A stretch of 64,000 nucleotides of DNA from Magicicada septendecula (Eukaryota; Arthropoda; Insecta; Hemiptera; Cicadidae). The notes under the pieces are model-generated. The model was not told where the DNA came from, did no database searches, and was given only the letters and a program-made list of their open reading frames with translations. The stretch spans positions 1 through 64,000 of the forward strand of contig JAWRYS010001450.1 in assembly GCA_034769895.1 (NCBI GenBank), given 5' to 3'. Below, piece after piece: positions 21,872-33,101 of the stretch; the first letter of the stretch is position 1; every line of letters begins with the position of its first letter. The position numbers and the translations under genes were made by a program.

Positions 21872-22965
21872 AGATTTTTTTTCTATGGCAAACGATAACT
21901 GCCGCAAATTCAAACAGAATCAAATAATTTTTTGCATACAGCCCGGTTTTGCAGAGTTCTCGCGACCTATTGTTTTTGGTGAAGATCGGTTGAGGGAAAG
22001 GGGTAGTTTACCTGCAACGGTTTTTTTTTAGCAAGGGTAATTTTGTTTGTTTGGCAAATGATAACAGCCGCAAATTCAAACAGAATCAAATAATGTTTCG
22101 CATACAGCCCTGAATTGTAGAGTTCTCAAGACCTATTGTTTTTGGTGAAGATCGGTTAAGGGAAAGGGGTAGTTTACCTGTAACGTTTTATGTTTTAACA
22201 AGGGTATTTCCTATGGCAAACGATAACAGCCGCAAATTCAAACAGAATGAAAAGATTATTTGCATACAGCCCTAAATTGTATAGTTCTCAAGACCTTTTG
22301 TTTTTGGTGAAGATCGGTTAAGGGAAAGGGGTAGTTTACCTACAACGTTTTTTTAACAAGGGTATTTTCTATGGCAAACGATAACAGCCGCAAATTCAAA
22401 CAGAATCAAATAATTTTCTGCATACAGCCCTGATTTGTAGAGTACTCAAGACCTATTGTTTTTGGTGAAGATCGGTTGAGGGGAAGGGGTAGTTTACCAG
22501 CAACGTTTTTATCATGCGTATTTTCTATGGCAAACGACAACTGCCGCAAATTCAAACAGAATCAAATAATTTTTTGCATACAGCCCTGATTTGTAGAGTA
22601 CTCGCGACCTATTGTTTTTGGTGAAGATCGGTTGAGGGGAAGGGGTAGTTTACCTGCAACGGTTTTTTTTATCAAGGGAAATTTTTTTTTTTGGCAAACG
22701 ATAACAGCCGCAAATTCAAACAGAATCAAATAATGTTTCGCATACAGCCCTGAATTGTAGATTTCTCAAGACCTATTGTTTTTGGTGAAGATCGGTTGAG
22801 GGAAAGGGGTAGTTTACCTGCAACGTTTTTTTAACAAGGTATTTTCTATGGCAAACGATAACAGCCGCAAATTCAAACAGAATCAAATAATGTTTTGCAT
22901 ACAGTCCTGATTTGTAGAGTACTCAAGACCTATTGTTTTTGGTGAAGATCGGTTAAGGGGAAGGG
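19374..22965 (+). repeat. Higher-order satellite repeat, copy B
   Basis: Second copy of the 3.58 kb block, very close to copy A. The visible differences include longer TCTG runs (21795-21870 against 18215-18262) and single substitutions. It departs from copy A near 22960-22985. Confidence 0.85.
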
Positions 22966-22983
22966 GTAGCTTACCTGCAACGT

Positions 22984-24262
22984 TTTTTTATCAAGCGTAT
23001 TTTCTATGGCAAACGATAACAGCCGCAAATTCAAACAGAATCAAATAATTTTTTGCATACGTCCCTGAATTGTAGAGGTCTCAATGACTTTCGATTTTGG
23101 TGAAGATCGGTTAAGGGGAAGGGGTAGTTTACCTGCAACCTTATACGTTTTAACAAGAGTAAAGTACTTGAAAATTTATTTAAACTTTTTGAAACAATGG
23201 TAATTGTTAAAAATAAAATTATAATTTTTTCATTTTAATGTAATATAATATTTTTCATTTAATACAGCAATAAAAAGGCAGGTAAGACACAGCCTGGCTG
23301 TTTGGCTGAAAATGATTTTAAATATAAATCTTAGAATATGGAAGTCATGTATGGTTCTCCATACCGATATTTTACTTCCATATTCCTTAAGGAATGGAAG
23401 TATGGTGATGGCAAAAAAAATCGTGTTCGAGATTATTGCAGATTCTGATTCTACTACACTCAAAACATGAAAAAAAGTCGTTTTCCGAAAAGTGTCTGTG
23501 TGTGTGTCTGTCTGTCTGTCTGTGTGTCCGTCTGTAGATTTTTTTTCTATGGCAAACGATAACTGCCGCAAATTCAAACAGAATTAAATAATTTCTTGCA
23601 TACAGCCCTGATTTGTAGAGTACTCGCGACCTATTGTTTTTGGTGAAGATCGGTTGAGGGAAAGGGGTAGTTTACCTGCAACGGTTTTTTTTAATCAAGG
23701 AAAATTTTTTTTTTTGGCAAACGATAACAGCCGCAAATTCAAACAGAACCAAATAATGTTTCGCATACAGCCCTGAATTGTAGAGTTCTCAAGACCTATT
23801 GTTTCTGGTGAAGATCGGTTAAGGGGAAGGGGTAGTTTACCTGCAACGTTTTTTTATCAAGCGTATTTTCTATGGCAAACGATAACAGCCGCAAATTCAA
23901 ACAGAATCAAATAATTTTTTGCATACGTCCCTGAATTGTAGAGATCTCAAAGACTTTCGATTTTGGTGAAGATCGGTTAAGGGGAAGGGGTAGTTTACCT
24001 GCAACCTTTTACGCTTTAACAAGAGTAAAGTACTTGTAAATTTATTTAAACTTTTTGAAACAATGGTAATTGTTAAAAATAAAATAATTTTGTTGCCAGG
24101 CAATAAAATTATAATTTTTTCATTTTAATGTAATATAATATTTTTCATTTAATACAGCAATAAAAAGGCAGGTAAGACAGCCTGGCTGTTTGGCTGAAAA
24201 TGATTTTAAATATAAATCTTAGAATATGGAAGTCATGTATGGTCCTCCATACCGATATTTTT
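22984..24262 (+). repeat. Partial tandem duplication with AT-rich linker at the satellite edge
   Basis: A segment holding one variant monomer and an AT-rich linker (aaagtacttg, ctttttgaaacaatggtaat, ccataccgatattt) at about 22984-23371 recurs at about 23850-24262, an offset of roughly 866. The second copy has an extra stretch of about 20 bases near 24085. A shorter piece of the linker appears again at 25323-25386. Confidence 0.75.
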
Positions 24263-25071
24263 CTATAGTAAACGATAACAGCTGCAAATTCAAACAGAAT
24301 CAAATGATGTTTTGCATACAGCCCTGTATTGTAGAGTTCTCAATACCTATTGGTGTTCGTGAAGATCGGTTAAGGGAAAGGGGTAGTTTACCAGCAACAT
24401 TTTATGTTTTAAACCAGGGTAATTTTTTATAGGACGAACGATAACTGCCGTAAATTCAAACAGAATCAACTAGGTTTTTGCATACATTTTTGAACTAAAG
24501 AGAACTCAAGGTCTGTTGATTTTGTTGAAGGTCGGTTAAGGGAAGGGGTATTTTATCAGCAACGTTTTATGTTTTAAAAAGGGTAATTTTTTTTTATGAC
24601 GAACGATAACTGCCGAAAATTCAATGAGAATCAAATAATTTTTTGCACTCTTTCCTGAGTTGCAGAGAGCTCTAGGTCTATTGATTTTGGTGAAGATCGG
24701 TTAAGGGAAAGGGGTAGTTTACCTGCTATATTTTATGTTGTAACAAGAGAAATGTTTCCATGACGAACGATAACTGCCGCACATTGAAACAGAATCAAAT
24801 ATTTTTTGCATGCTTCCCTGAATTGTAGAGGACGGAAGGTCTATTGATTTTGGAGATGATCGGTTAAGAGAAAGGGGTAATTTACCTGAAACATTTTATG
24901 ATTTAACAAGAGTAAAGTACTTAATTTTTATAAATAAAGTATCCTGATAAGAAGCTCATAGTAATCCACTGTAGAAACGTAGATGAAATATCTATAAATG
25001 AAGAGGTTAGGTGAACGGGGTGGGGGTAATTTTCTATTATTAAAAATTATAGTTGAAGGTGGAGGGGAGAA

Positions 25072-25320
25072 TTTTTTATATGTGTACTACGTTATCGGCA
25101 ACAAAGAAGTAGTTTTTTGTTAAAATTGCTTCCCGGGCTCTTTAGCCGTAGTCCAATGTTTTCTACAAAACCAGACTTTTCGGCAGTGCCATCGACTGCC
25201 ATCATCGGTGAAAATCGAGTGCGAAAACGTGAGGTGGTATACGTTAGTGACCACAGTACTGTGGTTAATGCTGAAGCAATAAGTAGAAAGACGTAGTTTC
25301 TATGGAAATACTTCATTTCA
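25072..25320. repeat. Interspersed repeat with a ~190-bp insertion
   Basis: Bases 25072-25115 match the reverse complement of 57264-57305 with few mismatches. The match appears to resume at about 25300 (gtagtttctatggaaa). The intervening ~190 bases are flanked by the imperfect direct repeat aagaagtagttt / aagacgtagttt, which suggests a short element inserted into a longer dispersed repeat. Neither is identified. Confidence 0.5.
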
Positions 25321-25386
25321 AATATGATTTTAAATATAAATCTTAGAACATGGAAGTCATGTATGGTTCTCCATACCGATATTTTT

Positions 25387-25492
25387 CATGTTTTGAGTGT
25401 AGTACAGTCAGAATCTGCAATAATCTCAAACACGATTTTTTCCCCATCACCATACTTCTATTTCCTTAAGGAACATGGAAGTAATCAACACA
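25387..25492 (-). repeat. Inverted fragment of the satellite palindrome module
   Basis: Reads as the reverse complement of the module (catgttttgagtgtagtac, then catcaccatacttc, ttccttaagg). It directly follows a 63-bp linker copy at 25323-25386. Confidence 0.75.
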
Positions 25493-25817
25493 CAAGTAAT
25501 ATTCTTGGTTCCTCACGTTAGTCCAAATCGTGAATTACATTTGTCACAGAAAGCGTGAACGATGAAGTGTCTTGTCTTGATCTTAGAAGAAAATATATCG
25601 TCTTGACCTCGACATAACCCTAGCCTTTGCTAAATAGAGATAAAAATATTACGCGTTAAATAAAATTTCATAGTGCTGAGATGTCCGATTCTTTTAGATG
25701 TCAAACGATAATAGTAAAGCGCATAGTACCAGCTTCGTGAAACTTTTTATCGAAAATATCATCTTCACAACACGGCATAGTAAAGTGCTGCCTCTTCCGC
25801 CTTCAAAGAACCTTCAG
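25493..25817. other. Unassigned sequence
   Basis: AT-rich, no ORF or repeat I can support. Confidence 0.5.
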
Positions 25818-26046
25818 CTATCTCTTCCTGGGTCTGCAGGCTTGTTTGGCCAGTCTGGAATCTGACATTCTTTGTAAGTGTTCTTTCCACGGTTGTTTGT
25901 AATCTTTTAATTTTTCATTCAAGTTAAAAACTTGTAACAGTTCTTTTATGGTCTCATTTTTTTTACGGTCTGCTTTAGAACACCCTTTAACTCTTCTTAA
26001 GAACGCCATTTCCGAGGCCTGTATTTTACTGTCTTGTTTCTTGGTT
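25818..26046 (-). pseudogene. LINE reverse-transcriptase ORF, 3' end fragment
   Basis: Minus-strand translation contains ASEMAFLRRVKGCSKADR, then WKEHLQRMSDSRLAKQ and a GRPRKR-like end (RPRKR). This is the characteristic C-terminal tail of endonuclease-reverse transcriptases of insect non-LTR elements. The family normally runs from a LLYGSE-W motif straight into this tail. Here the two are separated by 26047-26683. Confidence 0.7.
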
Positions 26047-26683
26047 CTTCTTCTTCAGCGGCGCGACAACACATTAATGAGTGTCTTTACTTTACGACAA
26101 CAATCATGAGGCCTTCTTTGTCAGCCTCCGCCAGTTGTCCCGGTAAGTGCAGCTGCTCTCCAGTTCCGGGTTTGTATAACTGACTGGCTGAGAAACTGAT
26201 TTCTCACATAAAAGAGTTTGACAGATGGGATATGTGAATTCTCCGATCCAACCCACAACCTGGAACACCAGGAACTTTGTTTATGGGCTGCTCTTCCCCT
26301 AGAGAGTTGCTTTCACGTTAGCTGACGAACTCTTGTCTGCCCGGTCGCAGTAGGCTAACTGACTCAGCCCATGTGTGCAGCCATTGGACTACTATAGCCT
26401 CCTCCGTCTCCACACTAGATGCACACCCTGCTGCCGATGTGCACCATCCTGCCAGGCCAGGACCCAGGATACCCCCATACTTCCCTGACAGAACCCCCAT
26501 CTCTCGTAACTCTCGTTTGCTTACCGATCCACTCCGCCGAAGGGATTGGTTACCACAACCTTGGAGTGCATTGCTCGGCGTAACAGGACCCACCGACGTG
26601 TAGGTGAGAGTGGAGTTGGGGTGGAGAGGCTGGTGCATTTCTCTTCTATGAAAGCATATGTTCGCGTCACACCCCCATTGAAT
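26047..26683 (-). mobile_element. Non-LTR element 3' end (CR1/L2-like) nested in the LINE
   Basis: GC-rich, unlike its surroundings. On the minus strand a frame near 26110-26160 reads YRDNWRRLTKKAS followed by a stop, a typical CR1/L2-type tail, and the sequence ends in a GAAGAAGAAG tail at 26047-26058. Imperfect direct repeats flank it: ttgtttcttggtt at 26034-26046 and tgctttttggtt at 26683-26694. It could also be a SINE that borrowed a CR1-like tail. ORFs on either strand here are not supported as genes. Confidence 0.55.
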
Positions 26684-26930
26684 GCTTTTTGGTTGTTGCT
26701 TTTGCTTTTTGGTTGTTGTCCATAATTCACACCCCATAAGACAGTACTACAGGGACTGCCATAACTTTGTAAAACTTTAGTTTTGTATCTCGTCGTACAT
26801 TGTTTCTGATTTCTGAAAATACGGTTGATTGTCCCACAGATCGTCTGGAACTTACCTAACTTAACATCAGTATCATAATTCCTATCATAGCCAATACCAT
26901 TTCCATCGAAAATATCTTCTTAAAGATTTT
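26684..26930 (-). pseudogene. LINE reverse-transcriptase ORF, upstream fragment
   Basis: Minus-strand frames give LGKFQTICGTINRIFR and then KLKFYKVMAVPVVLSYG with a frame change into CELWTTTKKQ. This matches the conserved segment that precedes the tail found at 25818-26046. One frameshift lies near 26725-26735. The two parts are one LINE split by the nested insertion. Confidence 0.7.
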
Positions 26931-27540
26931 CTAGTACAAGCTTCTTTGTACTAGTAGTGATACACTTAGTGTTTCGACTAAATTAAAAACAATCACCAGT
27001 CACCTCTCAATTTTTATTGTTTTTAGTACTTTCTTATTGTCATTATTTCTTAGTTTATTGTGCGTGTGTGTAACAGAACACAGGATGATAAGCTATGTTG
27101 TTTATATCAGAGCACATGGATGACGAGCATTTTCTTGTTTAAATTTGTTTTATGTAATATTTTGTCTTTTAGTCGTAAGTTTTATATTTAGAAATGGATA
27201 AGCATGTAGAGTATACCAAACTCTTAATAAAAAGATGTTCTATATTGTCATGTATTTTTTGTGTGAATTTGTGCGCGTGTGATAATGTGCGATCGCTATA
27301 GCTTCAGTGGTAGTTAACCGATTGACGTGAAACTTTGACAAGGAATTATTTAGGTAAATAGCTTCAATTTGTGTATACTCTGAGGTTCATAACTATTTTA
27401 GAAATATGGTTTTTTAAGTTAAGAAAAACTCAATTGTAACTCTTATCAATGATAGGGTAATAAAATTTGGAGATAATTTCCATGCAGGACTTTGCTAAAT
27501 TATACAAAGTTTTTCATGAAATTCGTATATCTGTTTGTAC
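26931..27540. other. Unassigned AT-rich sequence
   Basis: No coding sequence. The stretch around 27300-27350 (cttcagtggtagttaaccga, cgtgaaactttgacaagg) resembles wording common in dispersed repeats, but I cannot name the element. Confidence 0.4.
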
Positions 27541-28008
27541 CATCAATCATGTGACTTGGGCTTAGCCTATCAGAATACACTAAATTCAGTGAGATTCATA
27601 CGTTGTAGAGCAACACCGCATTAAGTAACACCCATATAAATCCTGAGATCAAACATAACAACGAGACTCATTGAAATATCGCCGCTGGAGCCGCCTGACG
27701 TAGAAGAGGACGACAAGACGAAGAGGACGCCAGGAAGGAGTGACGCTGTAGAAGAGGACACCAGGAAGGAGTGACGCTGAAGAAGAGGAGGACGTTGCAG
27801 CAAACAAGTAAAATCGATTTATATTATCGAACAATACAAACAATTATTTCTATTATCAATACATGACAATTTATAATACAATATACATCTTTAAAAACAA
27901 TATTTATGTGTATAATAAATAATTTTTCATCTCCTCCATAATAGACTTGTTTGTGAATTTTACACACTCACTATATCCTTATAGTATAATAAAATTTGAT
28001 CTGTTGCA
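27541..28008 (+). repeat. LTR fragment, + orientation, related to the 31380 element
   Basis: Has the same ordered landmarks as the other LTRs in this cluster: TATAAAT at 27635-27641, a GC-rich purine minisatellite (ccaggaaggagtgacgctg twice, 27730-27785), an AT-rich tail, and the terminal GTTGCA at 28008 followed by ATATAT. The 5' limit is not visible. Confidence 0.45.
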
Positions 28009-28014
28009 ATATAT

Positions 28015-29824
28015 TACAACGATACATATACATAAATGTAGGCGTGTCGGGCCTGACGTTCAAGGGATACAAACTTATACAACGAAGTTATATGTAAATT
28101 CGATATACAGTAATTCATGCAGGTTGTATAATTATACCAGGTGTACTTATAATAAGAGTATTTTTATTTATCAGTATTTAAAACTCATATTTATTATTTA
28201 TTCAATATTATAAATATTCATAAACATCATTAATAATTGTCGATCACGATATTGCTCATTATTAAATGTTTATATCTAATATGCAACATTACACATTTAA
28301 AAATCTCTTATATCTAAACATGTTAATAATCTTATATCTAGACATGTTAAATAATTGGTTTATTAATTTATTATAAAATTAAAATATTTTTATATTGAAA
28401 TAAATTGTCTTATCTCAGATCTGACCTCTACTCGCTCAGTCTATACCAAGTTTTAAAATTCAATTTAAATGTATATTAATTGCTTGTAGACTGGCCTTGT
28501 TTTAATATTCAACTTTAAATTAATCTTTCTATACTTCAAATATCTAATCACTTTACTATCTATTTTGATAATAAACTCTACTCTCTTTACTTTAAATTCT
28601 CTTTCATTTATTAATGCTTTTATATGTATGCGATCGCTCATTCTTACGACTAAACATTTATTTACATTTTAACATATTATTACTAAGTATAAACTTTTCT
28701 TTGTTTTAATTTACTGTCTTTTGAAATCGTCTTTATGAGCTCTTTTTCTTTTTTAAAAATCATTTAAAAATGCATTACGCATGTCACCTCGATTTCTGAT
28801 CACCTTACGACTGTTGTCCGGAGTCCAGCGTTGTCCAGAGTTAGTTTTCCATTCCTCTTGTCCTGGCGTGGTCCTGGATACGTCTAGAGTCCAGCGTCGT
28901 TCTACGGCAGCATGTTCCTGGATACGTCTAGAGTCCAGCGGCGTTCTACGGCAGCATGTTCCTGGATGCGTCTAGAGTCCAGCGTCGCTCTACAGCAGCT
29001 TTCCCGTATATACTCTTGGTAGACTTACTATTGCGGTATTTACTTTTTCCGTAATATTGTCGTGAATTTAACGAACGTTATTTCGTTTGTTACTGCGACT
29101 TGTAATAGAATAAAAATAAACTGCTTTGCCGACGGACAGCATGTCCGGCTGCAACTGTGTCTTGAAATGAAGAGAAGGGTTTTTGGTCGAACCCTTAATT
29201 TATACCCTCTCGAGATTCCGCGCCAGTCGGCTCCAAAATTGTCCTGTCGATACCTGCATATCTCGTGACAGCCCCCACTCCCGAACCTTTTCATCTATTT
29301 GCAATTATTAGCAAATAGCAATGTTTTGCACGGAATCGAGATAGCCACAAATCATAGCTAATTCGATTAAGCACTCACTATATTAATTTGAGCGTCTTAG
29401 GGTAATTTGCGTATTTTTTGGCACGTTTATTTTGCACTGTCTTCGCATAACGTGTTCTATTAACGTCATCTTTTCACTGGGGATAACTATAAATTTTACA
29501 CACTTTGGTGCCTTTGGTTTGATCATACACTAATTAGTTTTCGCACAGTGAATTAAAATAATTATTTTATTAATTACTTGGGGCGGGTTGCTGAGATTCC
29601 TGTCTATGCCTGCATCACTAACACACACAAGATACACGTGTAACACACATACAATTGAGCAGGTGTTCACTGCTTGTCGAAACAGGTTAATTTCTCCCCT
29701 AATCTAACAATGAAATATTTTTGCAATCTCAGATCTGTCCATTTACCCGTAACTTATACAAATTATACAAAATTTATATTTATTTAAATTAATGCCTAAT
29801 ACAGCGTATGGCTGTATCGTTGCA
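28015..29824 (-). repeat. Solo LTR, - orientation (about 1.8 kb)
   Basis: Read on the minus strand it starts TGCAACGATAC (29824 down) and ends GTATCGTTGTA (28015), giving short inverted termini. AT repeats flank it on both sides (ATATAT at 28009-28014; (AT)n at 29825-29850). Minus-strand landmarks are a TATAAATT box (29197-29206), a three-copy 44-bp minisatellite and, near the 3' end, the sequence ccttgaacgtcaggcccgac, which also occurs in the LTR at 31380-33101. No internal region lies beside it. Confidence 0.65.
28873..29003. repeat. 44-bp minisatellite, three copies
   Basis: ggatacgtctagagtccagc recurs at 28876, 28920 and 28964 (period 44). GC-rich, inside the LTR downstream of its TATA box, where related LTRs also carry a minisatellite. 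Confidence 0.85.
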
Positions 29825-29850
29825 ATATATATATATATATATACATATAT

Positions 29851-31361
29851 TTTTTTTATAAGGAGAAAAGGTGTATGGTGTGTTTTAAAAATAATAATAA
29901 CGCTTCTTATGTCATATCGACTTTGTAAAAATCATTCAAAATTTTATTAAATAAAATTTTCAAAAATTACGAATTAAACTTTCGTCATTATTATTCGCAT
30001 AATATTTTTCTTTTGTGTGTGCTCATCATACACACAATTATTGTCACTATACAAATAACATTACACACGTATTCATAAATATAATACACAAGATAATATT
30101 ACACACATATTCATAAATATAATACACAAGATATAAATTGACATGTATAAATAGAAATTTTTATAATATATAATGTGCTCTCGACTTGCTCAGATTGTAT
30201 TTCTTTTTAAATTCCATATTTTTTTTATATTATTACTACTTTGCTTTGTGTGTCTACATATGAATATCGTATTCATGAAATATCAATCAATTTTAGAATT
30301 ACTTAAACATTTATCCTACGTTATAATTTCAAAAATAATTTCGTAAATGTTAAATATCATTATAAATTACTACAATTTAACCAATTAAATTTTACAATTA
30401 TTATTTACACTATTGAAGTCTATCATTGTCTCTTTACTCTTTTCTTTTTAATGTCTTTTATGAGTCGTTGGTTGACGAGTAAAATGGTTTTATATCACCT
30501 TATTTTTGTGCGGTGATACTCAGTGATTCCTCTTCATGATCCTGAGTCCTGTGTCGATCCTCGGTTGTCGTCTGATCCTCCTGGAGTCCGTCGTCCGGTC
30601 CTCCTGGTCCACTCAGCATTCAGATGACTCGTACGGTACTGCTGAGATATCGACCTTGGATGCTCCACCGTCGGTCATAGCCTTCGGCTCCAGAGGTGTT
30701 CCAGTGAATGAATGGTCGAGGCTGGTACTCCTCGCGTATTTATACTGTCGGGCGCAAAAATCATGTTTCAACCATTCTGTGCACGATTTAAATTGTTATA
30801 GTTTGTCGAGCGTCCCTTTACAGATTCGTTTATTTTTCGTACTTATTTTAATTTTATTCGCAACATGCGAAGTCTTTTGTTTATTACTCGATGTTCATAT
30901 GATCGGTAATTTTTTTATGTATAATTTTATGTTAACAGTTTTTCTATACTTTAATTGTTCTTGGTTCTATTCACTTTTATTTACACTGCATTAATATGTA
31001 TTATTTGTTTCGTACTAGATTTTGCACATGTGCGCATCTTTATATTATTAATAACGTGGCGTAATTTGTTTTGTCATATCTTACACGCACTTACCACAAT
31101 TTAAATAAATTAGTTATTTAATTCACATTTATTCATGGGTGACGCCACACATAAAATACACTGTACACAAGCTTAGCTGTGTGTGGCGTGATCTGCATGT
31201 ACCGACCTGCGTTCGCGTTCCCCCTTCACTGGTTACTTACAGCTTTCAATACGCATTTTTTTTTTTTAAATACTGACGATATTAATTATTTATTCTAATT
31301 TAACAGCTTTTATTAACTAACTGCGACAATGCACAGTAACATACGCAGACGTACTGTTGCA
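29851..31361 (-). repeat. Second LTR-like sequence, - orientation
   Basis: On the minus strand it begins TGCAACAGTACG at 31361, next to an (AT)n tract. It has a TATAAATA box at 30737-30744 followed by a GC-rich segment (30535-30720), and contains a gaacgcgaacgcaggtc stretch like the other LTRs. The expected 3' terminus is not visible near 29851, so the copy is truncated or diverged. The 152-codon + strand ORF at 30536 is an accident of the GC-rich part. Confidence 0.5.
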
Positions 31362-31379
31362 ATATATATATATATATAT

Positions 31380-33101
31380 TGCGACAGTACAAATAAGTGA
31401 TGTACTGAGCATTGAATATAAAAATTTAAATATACCTAATAAACTGTAAATAATTAATAATGTATTAGAAATAAGCATGTCAGGGATTGCAAGCTTGGCT
31501 CAGACAAAAATATGAACAGGTGTTTCGACCTGAATCGACGTGCACACACACACAAATGTAACTGAAAGTGTGTACACCAGTATTTTGCTAGTGTGTGTGA
31601 ACGCAGGTCTATGCAGGCGAGTTTACCACCCCAAGATGAATAATTGCATAATTACTGTTTTTCCGTAATTATTCATAAGCTATAATTAAGAAGTAAAATC
31701 CAAAAACAATAAAATGTAAGAAAATTTACTAAATACTGTGTACGAAAACCACGTGAAAGTGCCACACCGTACGAGTGTAATAGTGAAATAACTGTGTACA
31801 AATCGAAAGGGTTAAGTTGCAATGTCCAAAATTACAGTGAACATGTGTTGAAAAAATAGTTATAAGATAAGTATAAGAGTATAATTACAGGACTCTGCAA
31901 TTCGCAGAAATATAAGAAATAGCGAAATTGACAAAGAGTGGGGGAACTGAACTCAGAGACAGTTTCTGACATGTCGATTTCGTACCACTGCAGATGTTGA
32001 CCAAGACATGGGTATAAATAGGACACACAAGCTACAGTGGTTCTCTTTCTTAAATCATCCACGGTGCAGCGGGAGCTTCTGCCCGTCCGCACAGAATATT
32101 TAAATTTTTGTAAATAGTTTCATCCTTCCAGTTACATACAATTATGTAACTGGATTGTAAAACAAACAATTTTTAAGTAGTAACAAAAATTACATAAGAA
32201 GATCCACATAAGAAGATCAACTGACGTCCGAAACAGCACGAGGAGAAGTTCCAGAGAGCGATACGACGCTGGACAGAGAGAGAGTCGACGCTGGACAAGA
32301 GAGGAAGTCGACGGTGGACAAGAGGAGAAGAGCGAGTGATGCTGAAGTTTGAGACGAGGACGATTACTGAGGGATCCAATGATTGAGTATGATTGACGAC
32401 GATAAGGTGATAAACAACTTATTTATCTCTTAATCGAACAATTAACGTAGACAATTAAGGACATTCTTTTTCTATTTAAAAGTAAGAGTCAATATTTATT
32501 GTAAAATTAGAATTAAAATCATAGCTGTTATTGAAATAAGATTAACGTAAACAATAGCTCAAATTAGTATTGAAATGAAAAGAATACAAAGCATTTAATT
32601 AAAAATTAGCGTTTGATATAAATCAGTACTGAGAAACAAAAGATAAATTCAGTAACGATTGATATTTTTGAGTTACATTGCAATATATAAGAAAATATTT
32701 AAATATTGATATTTTGAAACACACTAATTGACTGAGTAGTGTGGAAGTGAGATTTTTCGTTAATACAATAATTAGTAGAATAGTATTTTTAGTCAGTAAG
32801 GATGTATATAGCACAAGCCTTACGGCATAATAACGAAATAATGAATGTTTTAAGTCGAAGTAAGTGCCATGTGCACAAATTTTAATAATATCAAATAAAT
32901 TTGAAATACCGTTACAAGTTGCACAGAGTTCTTATTACAGATACACCTGAAACCCAAATTAAATGTATATTGTCGCTCTTGAACGTGAGGCCAGACACGT
33001 CTATTTTTATGTATATCGTATCGTTGCATAAGAAATATCGCTTCCAACGTGGGGCATCACAAATGTAAATTATATTATAAATGCAACGTTATATCGTTGT
33101 A
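31380..33101 (+). repeat. 5' LTR of the 31380 element
   Basis: Matches 38509-40286 almost base for base from TGCGACAGTAC to CGTTGTA. It holds a TATAAATA box (32013-32020) and a purine-rich minisatellite (32255-32335, repeats of gacgctggacaagagag type). The antisense 86-codon ORF (31832-32092) is repeated in the other LTR only because the LTRs are copies. Confidence 0.85.
32013..32020 (+). promoter_or_regulatory. LTR TATA box
   Basis: TATAAATA in the context ggtataaatagg, conserved at 39142-39149 in the 3' LTR. Expected to drive the genomic RNA. Confidence 0.65.

Larger units (their letters stand above)
15301..23545 (+). repeat. Six palindrome-plus-microsatellite modules within the satellite
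   Basis: Modules begin near 15301, 17273, 18088, 20859, 21674 and 23371. Each opens with a near-perfect palindrome centred on TTCCTTAAGGAA flanked by CTTCCAT and TGGAAG. About 100 bases of conserved sequence follow (aaatcgtgttcgagattatt, tgaaaaaagtcgttttccga), then a variable (GT)n/(TCTG)n tract, and then a normal monomer. The modules interrupt the monomer run at regular places in the higher-order repeat. Confidence 0.85.
15269..24930 (+). repeat. Satellite array with about 162-bp monomers
   Basis: The phrase atggcaaacgataacagccg recurs roughly every 159-166 bases (for example 15493, 15659, 15821, 15982, 16144, 16464, 16627). Each monomer continues with gcatacagccctg, gtagagttctcaag, ggtgaagatcggttaaggg and agtttacctgcaac. 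Monomers differ by scattered substitutions and small indels, and the last ones (24430-24930) are the most diverged. No coding role is supported; the short ORFs here break with monomer variants and are simple consequences of periodicity. Confidence 0.95.

Noticed and set aside
16303-22031. Several 60-97-codon ORFs recurring at 3.58 kb spacing
   Set aside because: They follow satellite monomers and CTG/GT tracts and end at random monomer variants; periodic non-coding DNA.
26318-26737. 139-codon minus-strand ORF
   Set aside because: It runs across the junction of a LINE fragment and a nested GC-rich element, so it is a chimeric accident.
30536-30994. 152-codon + strand ORF
   Set aside because: GC-rich part of a minus-strand LTR; hydrophobic end, no homology I recognise.
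31832-32092. 86-codon minus-strand ORF repeated at 38961-39221
   Set aside because: It lies antisense across the LTR promoter and is conserved only because the two LTRs are copies of each other; no domain.
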